From CAYXDO01 sp964463485 (GTDB lineage: Bacteria > Myxococcota > Kuafuiibacteriia > Kuafuiibacteriales > Kuafuiibacteriaceae): a stretch of 64,000 bases of DNA. The DNA is taken from contig CAYXDO010000032.1 in assembly GCA_964463485.1 (NCBI GenBank), positions 1 through 64,000 on the forward strand, given 5' to 3'. Shown here piece by piece: positions 27,246 to 33,334 of the stretch; positions within the stretch are counted from its first letter, which is position 1, and each line of letters begins with the position of its first letter. Position numbers and translations under genes: made by a program. The notes beneath the pieces were generated by a model that did not search any database, was not told the DNA's origin, and saw only the letters and a program-made list of their open reading frames with translations.

Positions 27246-27911
27246 TCAGCGTGGGGATCCCGTGGCAAGCCCCGCTGGACAGGAAACGCCCGTGCCTCCC
27301 AACCCGCAGTATCCATGCGGATTTTTGGCGAGATATTGCTGGTGATACTCCTCCGCAAAATAGAACGGCGGCGCCGACCGCACCTCCGTCGTGATGGCTC
27401 CGTGGCCCGCGGAGGTGAGCGCGGCTTGATACCTCGCGAGCGAACCCCTCGCAGCCGAACCCTGAGCCTCCGTCGTGTAATACAACGCCGATCGGTATTG
27501 GGTCCCGACGTCGTTCCCCTGCCTCATCCCCTGAGTTGGGTCGTGACCCTCCCAGAAAATGCCCAGAACTCTCTCCAGGGAGATGAGCGCTGGATCGAAC
27601 GCCACCAGCACGACCTCGGTGTGCCCGGTGCGGCCCGAACACACCTCCTCGTAGTCAGGGTTCGGAGTGAACCCACCCGCGTAGCCGACCGCCGTCGTAA
27701 AGACTCCGGGCGTCGAAAAGAACTTCTTCTCCGCGCCCCAAAAACAGCCCATGCCGACGATGATCGTCTCGACCGAAGCCGGATACGGAGGCGAAAGCGG
27801 CGCGTCCAACACGTAGTGACGCTCGGGCACATTCATCGCCTCGGTCCGGCCGGACAACGCCTCGGCTTCGGTCACGATTTCTAGCTTCTTGGCCAAATCG
27901 AAGAAACGCAC
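27246..27911 (-). CDS. msrA: Peptide methionine sulfoxide reductase MsrA
   Basis: 221 aa. The active site GMGCFWGAEKKFFSTPGV and the following TAVGYAGGFTPNPDYEEVCS are diagnostic; the C-terminal CGLGGTGVSCP supplies the recycling Cys pair seen in many MsrA proteins. The enzyme reduces the S-epimer of methionine sulfoxide in proteins using thioredoxin. No MsrB gene is nearby. The stop is 56 bp from the kinase start, on the same strand. Confidence 0.96.
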   Translation of the reverse strand: MRFFDLAKKLEIVTEAEALSGRTEAMNVPERHYVLDAPLSPPYPASVETIIVGMGCFWGAEKKFFSTPGVFTTAVGYAGGFTPNPDYEEVCSGRTGHTEVVLVAFDPALISLERVLGIFWEGHDPTQGMRQGNDVGTQYRSALYYTTEAQGSAARGSLARYQAALTSAGHGAITTEVRSAPPFYFAEEYHQQYLAKNPHGYCGLGGTGVSCPAGLATGSPR

Positions 27912-27988
27912 GGCCTCATCATACTGAGTTTGCCGCGGAAATCATCGAGGGCAACTCGAGCTGCGAACGACCAACTCAATGCACGACG

Positions 27989-29143
27989 TCACGTCGCGAC
28001 TTCGACGTAGAGCGCCTCGAGCGATCGCACCATGACCGACACGTCGAACTCACGAACGAGGGCCCGATCGGACGGATCGACAGGGCGGAGATCCAGCGCG
28101 TTGCCGATGGCTCGAGCCAGCGCAGATGGGTCACGAGGCTCCACGAGGTAGCCATTTCGACCTTCGCGCACGACCTCCGAAGTGCCGTCCACGCGGGTAG
28201 CGACGACAGGCACGCGGGCCGCCAACGCTTGCACCGCAGAGCGAGGAAGCCCCTCGAAGATCGACGAGAGGACAGCCACGTCGGCCGCTGCGAGGAGCTC
28301 TGGCACATCGCGTCTCCAGCCGAGCAGCCGAAACCGGTCGGCCAACCTCAACTCAGCAAGGCGGGCTTCGACGGCGCCACGAAGCTCGCCGTCGCCGGCG
28401 AAGAGCAGCACCGCGTTTGGCCGTCGTCGGGCGACCAGGGAGAACGCCTCGACGAGTGTCATCGGATCTTTCTGCGGCTTGAGGTTGGCGACCGATACGA
28501 GGGCCTCTTGGTCCGCGTGGAGCCCTAGAGCTGCACGGGCTTCCGCGCGACGGCGGGGGGCTTCCAAGAAAGGCGCGAGCTCGAATCCAGAACGAATCAC
28601 GCGATGTTGGTGGCCAGCACCGACGATCCCGCGAGCCATCGCCTCGGCGAGGCATGCCCGCGAGACGGAGACGAAGGTGTCGGTGACTCTGGCGGCCGCG
28701 CGCTCGAGCGCGACATACGCGGCGAACACGGCGGGTGACTGCCCGACATGGAAGCCGAACCCGTGAATCGTGTGGACGACGCGATCGACCTGCGCGAGCT
28801 TCGCCGCGAAGCGGCCGAGGATCCCGGCTTTGCTGCCATGGGTGTGAACGACGATCGAGCGGGCACCCTTTGACCTCAAAGCATCTATCGAGCGGCGGAG
28901 CGCGGCCGCGATCCCGATCAACGCGGCGGGGTCCTTCGAGGGAGAGGCCTCGCGAACGAGCACACGAAGCGGCTCGCGGTGGACGTGGCTCAGCTTCTCG
29001 GCGTCGCCGTCGAGCAACCCACCTGGGCCATAGACGAGCGCCGTCAGGAACCTCGAAGGGTCGAGGCGGGCCGCGCTATCGAGCGTGTTCTCTTGGGCGC
29101 CGCCGAGATCGAGCCGCGTGATGACGTGAATGACGCCAATCAT
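27989..29143 (-). CDS. Family 4 glycosyltransferase (GT-B)
   Basis: 384 aa. The N-terminal GxGG-type loop (RLDLGGAQENTL) and the C-terminal donor-binding half (SVANLKPQKDPMTLVEAFSL, then LLAAADVAVLSSIFEGLPRS) match GT4 retaining glycosyltransferases. In the EX7E motif the first Glu is present (FEGLPRSAVQALA) but the second is Gln, an unusual substitution. It probably adds a hexose to an envelope glycan at the cytoplasmic face. It starts 15 bp after the small AccB-like ORF, in the efp operon. Confidence 0.88.
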   Translation of the reverse strand: MIGVIHVITRLDLGGAQENTLDSAARLDPSRFLTALVYGPGGLLDGDAEKLSHVHREPLRVLVREASPSKDPAALIGIAAALRRSIDALRSKGARSIVVHTHGSKAGILGRFAAKLAQVDRVVHTIHGFGFHVGQSPAVFAAYVALERAAARVTDTFVSVSRACLAEAMARGIVGAGHQHRVIRSGFELAPFLEAPRRRAEARAALGLHADQEALVSVANLKPQKDPMTLVEAFSLVARRRPNAVLLFAGDGELRGAVEARLAELRLADRFRLLGWRRDVPELLAAADVAVLSSIFEGLPRSAVQALAARVPVVATRVDGTSEVVREGRNGYLVEPRDPSALARAIGNALDLRPVDPSDRALVREFDVSVMVRSLEALYVEVAT

Positions 29144-29158
29144 GCGAGCCGGTCGGCT

Positions 29159-29350
29159 TCAACGCGGACTGGTCTCGGACAGTGAAACGCGGTCACTCGG
29201 TCGCTCGAACACGAGCGCGACATCTTCGTCTTCGTAGTCGAAGCGGGTCAGACCCGATCGTTCGAAGATCGAAATCAGCTCCCGCACGAACGACAAACGC
29301 TCCGCATCGACGCTGACTTCGGCATCGCGCTTCTCGACTTTTTTGGTCAT
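29159..29350 (-). CDS. 63-aa protein resembling the N-terminal segment of AccB (no biotinyl domain)
   Basis: The ATG overlaps the efp stop by 4 bp (ATGA), strongly suggesting a translated gene. Residues 16-51 (DAERLSFVRELISIFERSGL and RFDYEDEDVALVFER) follow the pattern of the AccB/BCCP N-terminus, which has a helix of the form KLIELVEESGISELE and then a strand with EESVRI. efp-accB-accC is a common bacterial order, so position supports the match. The protein stops at 63 aa, before any biotin attachment motif (EAMK) could occur. It could be a truncated accB remnant or a small protein kept for another purpose. Confidence 0.65.
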   Translation of the reverse strand: MTKKVEKRDAEVSVDAERLSFVRELISIFERSGLTRFDYEDEDVALVFERPSDRVSLSETSPR

Positions 29351-29922
29351 CCGATTTTCGTCCGTTCGAGGTACTCACCAGACTCAGTGTTGACCTTCAC
29401 GGTGTCGCCTTCGTTGATGAAGAGCGGTACCTGAATGATCGCGCCGGTCTCGAGCGTAGCGGGCTTGGTCGCGTTCGTCGCGGTGTCGCCCTTCACCCCA
29501 GGCTCGCAGTAAGTGATCTTCATTTCGACGTGCGCCGGGATGTCCATGTTTATCGCGCGCCCGCGATAGAACATGATGTCGCAAGCCATGTCGGGCAGGA
29601 GGAACCGCGCCATGTCACCGACCGCTTCCTTCTGGAGCTCGACCTGATCGTAAGTCTTCGAGTCCATGAAATGGAAACCGGCGCCCTCCTGGTAGAGGAA
29701 GGTCATTTTTTTCTCCTCGATTTCGGGATCGTCGAGCGTCACTCCGGACTTGAAGGTCTCGTCGATCACCGAACCCGTGAGGAGGTTGCGCAGGCGGGTC
29801 CGAGTGAACTGATTGCCCTTGCCTGGCTTGACGTGTTGGAAGTCCACGATCACGTAAGGCACGCCGTCATAAAGGACCTTCAGTCCCTTCCTGAACGAAC
29901 TGGTCTCGATCCTGGTCGCCAC
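29347..29922 (-). CDS. efp: Translation elongation factor P
   Basis: 191 aa, full length, GTG start. Domain I loop KPGKGNQFTRTR carries the Lys at the tip that is modified in EpmA-type organisms; domains II and III are intact (MDIPAHVEMKITYCEPGVKG, ending IQVPLFINEGDTVKVNTESG). EF-P relieves ribosome stalling at polyproline, which suits a proteome with long proline runs such as PilP here. First gene of a short operon with the AccB-like ORF and the GT4 gene. Confidence 0.97.
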   Translation of the reverse strand: MATRIETSSFRKGLKVLYDGVPYVIVDFQHVKPGKGNQFTRTRLRNLLTGSVIDETFKSGVTLDDPEIEEKKMTFLYQEGAGFHFMDSKTYDQVELQKEAVGDMARFLLPDMACDIMFYRGRAINMDIPAHVEMKITYCEPGVKGDTATNATKPATLETGAIIQVPLFINEGDTVKVNTESGEYLERTKIG

Positions 29923-30016
29923 GCCGCGCCACTAGCGCCTATGCTGCGTGAAGCGCAAGCACATAAGATCACGGGAAGCGGACGGCTTCGACGGCTCAAC
30001 GGTACCCACCTGCTGA

Positions 30017-30228
30017 GTACAGGTCCCCGCAAAATTCGTAACCACGAGATAAACCACAGAGAGCACAGAGCCAAAGCCCACAGAGCACACAGATGATGGA
30101 GTGAGCCCCAAAATCGGCCTTCTCCCCCAAAATCGGCGCGGAGAATCGGGCTCGGGCACGGGCACGGGCACGGGCACGGGCACGGGCACGTCAGGAGTTT
30201 CGGAGCTTTTTTCGGTGACCTGCTACGG
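30017..30228 (+). repeat. GGGCAC-array repeat element, copy B
   Basis: GAATCGGGCTC (30142-30153) followed by six exact GGGCAC hexamers (30154-30189), then the flank GTCAGGAGTTTCGGAGCTTT and TTTCGGTGACCTGCTAC. A left segment GTACAGGTCCCCGCAAAA (30017-30034) resembles the reverse complement of the right end (GTAGCAGGTCACCGAAAA), so an inverted-repeat-bounded element of about 210 bp is possible; the left boundary is uncertain. Confidence 0.75.
30041..30092. repeat. Degenerate CACAGAG tandem tract
   Basis: Consecutive units ACCACGAGATAA, ACCACAGAGAG, CACAGAGCC, CCACAGAG, CACACAG. This purine-rich CACAGAG/CACGGAG pattern resembles degenerate repeats scattered in many environmental bacterial genomes (from memory). 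It lies inside the left part of repeat copy B. Confidence 0.7.
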
Positions 30229-30380
30229 AAACCAGCTCGAGTGTCGTTCCTCCGCGCCTTCGATCCGGCCGAGTCACGGCAGTAGTCTCAGCCTCGCTAC
30301 TCAGTACACGTCGTCAGCAGTTCGTGAGCATGCTGAGGGGAGAAGGCGCCTGGTTTTTGGGAGAAGGAGCGGAGCTCGGA

Positions 30381-30749
30381 TCAGTGGAGGTCTTGCTGGA
30401 TCTTGGGGGCGTTGATCCGAAGCAAGTAGCGGCCCTTGCCAGCGTTCGCTTCGGGTCGCAGCGCGAGCGCGAGGAAGTACTCTTGGCTCACCGGACGAAT
30501 GATCGTCGTGAGCCGCTCGCTCTTCATCGAAAGCTCCTCGAGCTTTCCGGCGTCCGGCGAGGCGTTGCGTGTGATCTGCGCGAGGACGGCGGAGTACTCG
30601 ACGAGCAGCGAAGGCACGTCGATCTGAGCCTCGCCGTTCGTGTCGGCCTGGAACTCGGCGACGGCCACTCCGTCATATCCCATCAGGGTCGCGAACAACG
30701 TCCCGTCGACGCCCTCGGCGATCTTCTGGAGGTGATCTCGAAAGTCCAT
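30381..30749 (-). CDS. Roadblock/LC7 domain protein
   Basis: 122 aa, a single Roadblock/LC7 fold: N-terminal helix FRDHLQKIAEGVDGTLFATL, strand MGYDGVAVAEF, and a C-terminal alpha-beta end (EYFLALALRPEANAGKGRYL). Bacterial roadblock proteins, such as MglB of Myxococcus, act as GTPase-activating or scaffold partners of Ras-like GTPases, and MglA/MglB sets the pole at which type IV pili work. This gene starts 3 bp after a lipoprotein gene that is coupled to aroKB, so it is the last member of the long pilMNOPQ operon. No MglA-like GTPase gene is nearby. A pilus-related role is inference. Confidence 0.85.
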   Translation of the reverse strand: MDFRDHLQKIAEGVDGTLFATLMGYDGVAVAEFQADTNGEAQIDVPSLLVEYSAVLAQITRNASPDAGKLEELSMKSERLTTIIRPVSQEYFLALALRPEANAGKGRYLLRINAPKIQQDLH

Positions 30750-30752
30750 GAC

Positions 30753-31736
30753 TCAGAGGTTGATGCCGTAGCAGGCAGTATGGTCGGTCACGAACGGGAC
30801 GCGCTTGGCGAGGCCGCCGAGGTTTCCGCAGTTCTTGCACAGGCCCACGGCCTGGACGATCTCGTCGGACAGAAGGCTCTCGCCCACTGGATTGACGGAC
30901 TCGAGCACGCCGCGAAGTCGGAGCATGTAGAACGGGCTCTGGGCGCTCTCCTCGTAACGCGGGTCGATGCTCTGAATGTAGTTGCCGTCGAAGATCGCGA
31001 AGGGGCGGAACCGGATGAGGTCACGGCTCGGTGTGTTGGCCTGGGTGGAAGCCACCGAGAGCTCACCGGGTGCGATGGTGGCGAAGATGTCCTCGAGCTC
31101 AGCACACGCTGGGTCGCTGGTGTTCTGTCCGTCGCAGTTGGAACCAGGGACGCGGCAGCAGCGATCCGCGAGCACGGCGACGCGAAGCGCGTCGTCGAAG
31201 GCCACGCCGAGCTGGTAGGGCACGACGCCGGCGATCGCTAGGCCAGGAGCCTGGGGCTCGATCGATCGACCGCGAGCCTCGACGACGTCGAAGCCCACGA
31301 ACTCCTGATTCACGTCGGCGCGCCGGTCGAGGCAGAAAGGAAGGGTCGGGTGAAAGGCCGGCACGATGAGCGCCTCGAGGTCGGAGCTGAATCCCTGGGA
31401 GTCACACTCCCATCGAATCTCGAAGCGAACGGGCCGAACGTCGTGAGGGAAGCGCTCCACGGATCGGCGTTCGTTGCTGCCACCGCCGACACTGAAGTCA
31501 CCTTCCTTGAGCCCATTCTCCACGATCAAGGGGAGACGGAAGGTTTTCGAATAACCGAGATCGAGCACGATCCCGAGCGGCTCGATCAACGAGTCTGCGT
31601 TGAAGGTGCAGGTCACCGAGCCCGTGAGCGGGTCGAACAAGCCTTGGTTGGACGCGATTCCAACCAAATGCACTCCTGACTCGACAGCGTCACAACCGGC
31701 GAGCCCAAGCGCGGCAAGGGCAATGAATCGTTTCAT
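30753..31736 (-). CDS. Putative lipoprotein in the pil operon
   Basis: The ATG at 31734-31736 overlaps the aroKB stop by 4 bp (ATGA) and gives MKRFIALAALGLAGC, a clear lipoprotein signal; the longer frame to 31964 lies inside aroKB and is rejected. The 327-aa product is beta-rich with several Cys, including CCRVPGSNCDGQ and GLCKNCGNLGG. Family not recognised. The position between aroKB and a roadblock gene in a pilus operon suggests an envelope protein linked to pili, but this is not shown. Confidence 0.8.
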   Translation of the reverse strand: MKRFIALAALGLAGCDAVESGVHLVGIASNQGLFDPLTGSVTCTFNADSLIEPLGIVLDLGYSKTFRLPLIVENGLKEGDFSVGGGSNERRSVERFPHDVRPVRFEIRWECDSQGFSSDLEALIVPAFHPTLPFCLDRRADVNQEFVGFDVVEARGRSIEPQAPGLAIAGVVPYQLGVAFDDALRVAVLADRCCRVPGSNCDGQNTSDPACAELEDIFATIAPGELSVASTQANTPSRDLIRFRPFAIFDGNYIQSIDPRYEESAQSPFYMLRLRGVLESVNPVGESLLSDEIVQAVGLCKNCGNLGGLAKRVPFVTDHTACYGINL

Positions 31737-33313
31737 CGACAGTCCCCACATCGCACCAGCGCGGGCGCGAGATCTTGGAAGGCTTCCCTTCGCATTGAAA
31801 CCTGGCCGATTGCTTCGATGACAGCGAGCTCGAGAGTCTCGTGCTCGGCCTTCTTGTCGGCCCGTAAAAAAGAAAGGCAATTTTCTGAAAGCGATGAGCA
31901 CACGGGGAGCCCCAGCTCCTCCAGCGTACCCAGGATCCGATTCGCATCGGAAGCAGGCGTCCACCCGCGGTCACGCCCGAGACGAACCTCGGCGGCCATT
32001 CCAATCGCCACCGCTTCTCCGTGAGAGCAGCCCGTGGCGGACTCGAACGCGTGACCAAACGTGTGTCCAAAGTTGAGCGTTCGCCGAATGCCTCGATCAT
32101 AAGGATCAGCGGCTACAATCCGAGCCTTGGCCGAGATCGCCGGCGCGATCCAGCGCTCGATCGAATCGATCGCGTGGTCATCCACCAGCGCCTCGAACAA
32201 AGGCCGGTCCGCCACGATCGCGATCTTCACGAGCTCTGCGAGCCCTGACCGCAGATCGACCGGAGCGAGCGATTTCAAAAACGAAGGATCGACGATCACG
32301 TCAGTGGCGGGATGGAACGTCCCAGCCAAATTCTTGCCGGATCGAAGATCCACCGCGGTCTTGCCGCCGATCGAGGCATCGATCTGAGCTACGAGGGTCG
32401 TCGGAACCAACACCAACGGAGCCCCCCGCCCGAGGAGGGAAGCGGCCATTGCCGTCAGGTCCAGCACGGCGCCTCCGCCGATGCCGATGACCACACTCTG
32501 TCGGCCGCAACCCGCTTGAGTTGCCGCCTCCAACAGCTCGCCGAGCGTGGCGAACGATTTGACACGCTCGCCGCCCTCGAGCTCGACGAAGTGGGTAGGA
32601 TGGACCGCTTCGAGCGACTTTTGGAGAGCCACTCGTCGGGCTTGCGGGATCCCGCGATCGATCACCGCGAGGACCGTGCGCCTGGGCTCGTGGTCTCGAA
32701 TCGCCGCCTGGATAGCGGTGTCTAGCCCGGACCCGATGATCACGCGGGACGTCACCGCATCCACAGACACGTCGATGAAGGCCAGGGAGCTCAATCGAGC
32801 CTCGAGCCGATCCACGACCTCGTCCAACGAACCCTCGGCCGACATCGAAAGATCGACGAAGCCGAGGGTGTGAGAACGTTGGGCGAGCAGCGACTCGAGG
32901 CCGACCTGACGAAGCACGGGGCGGTCCGAAGGATCGGCCCGCAACTCCAGTGTCGAAACGGAAGCTTCGAGCCCCACGAGCACGCCATGGCGCCGAGCGG
33001 CTCTGCGGCCATCTATCGTGGTCAGCGTCCCGCCGCCGAGCGCGAGCACCCCGGGTTCAATCGACAAGCTCGCGAGCGTCTCCGCTTCGAGCCGTCGGAA
33101 TTCGGTCTCACCGACAAGCTCGAGCAGAGCACCGGCGGACCGAGCCCGACCCTTCGCGAGGTGAACGTCGAGGTCACGGAAAGGCACGCCGAGGCGAGAA
33201 GCCAGGCGCTCTGCGAGCGCCGACTTTCCCACTCCCGGCGGCCCCGACAGCACGATGCGAGGACGCGGGGCGATCCATCGCCCTTCCGACGCTTGTGCCC
33301 GCACCGCTTGCAT
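31733..33313 (-). CDS. aroKB: Fused shikimate kinase / 3-dehydroquinate synthase
   Basis: 526 aa. Residues 1-165 form shikimate kinase: P-loop GPPGVGKSALAE, substrate Asp region PFRDLD, EFRRLEAE, ALGGGTL and lid DRPVLR. Residues about 170-526 form dehydroquinate synthase: GIGGGAVLDLTAMAASLLGR, VPTTLVAQIDASIGGKTAVD, FHPATDVIVDP, and metal ligands in LAELVKIAIV, RTLNFGHTFGHA and HGEAVAIGM. Both halves appear catalytically complete. They catalyse steps five and two of the shikimate pathway. aroK-aroB next to pilMNOPQ is a known synteny in proteobacteria; here the two genes are fused. Starts 21 bp after pilQ. Confidence 0.95.
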   Translation of the reverse strand: MQAVRAQASEGRWIAPRPRIVLSGPPGVGKSALAERLASRLGVPFRDLDVHLAKGRARSAGALLELVGETEFRRLEAETLASLSIEPGVLALGGGTLTTIDGRRAARRHGVLVGLEASVSTLELRADPSDRPVLRQVGLESLLAQRSHTLGFVDLSMSAEGSLDEVVDRLEARLSSLAFIDVSVDAVTSRVIIGSGLDTAIQAAIRDHEPRRTVLAVIDRGIPQARRVALQKSLEAVHPTHFVELEGGERVKSFATLGELLEAATQAGCGRQSVVIGIGGGAVLDLTAMAASLLGRGAPLVLVPTTLVAQIDASIGGKTAVDLRSGKNLAGTFHPATDVIVDPSFLKSLAPVDLRSGLAELVKIAIVADRPLFEALVDDHAIDSIERWIAPAISAKARIVAADPYDRGIRRTLNFGHTFGHAFESATGCSHGEAVAIGMAAEVRLGRDRGWTPASDANRILGTLEELGLPVCSSLSENCLSFLRADKKAEHETLELAVIEAIGQVSMRREAFQDLAPALVRCGDCR

Positions 33314-33334
33314 GACGATCTCCGTGTGAGTCTC

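Larger units (their letters stand above)
29923..30380. other. 458-bp intergenic region with two repeat families
   Basis: No convincing gene is present. From left to right it holds the efp upstream region, a possible left inverted-repeat end (30017-30034), a degenerate CACAGAG repeat tract (about 30041-30092), GGGCAC-array copy B (30154-30189) with its conserved flank (30190-30226), and about 150 bp downstream of the roadblock stop codon in which I see nothing. Confidence 0.7.
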
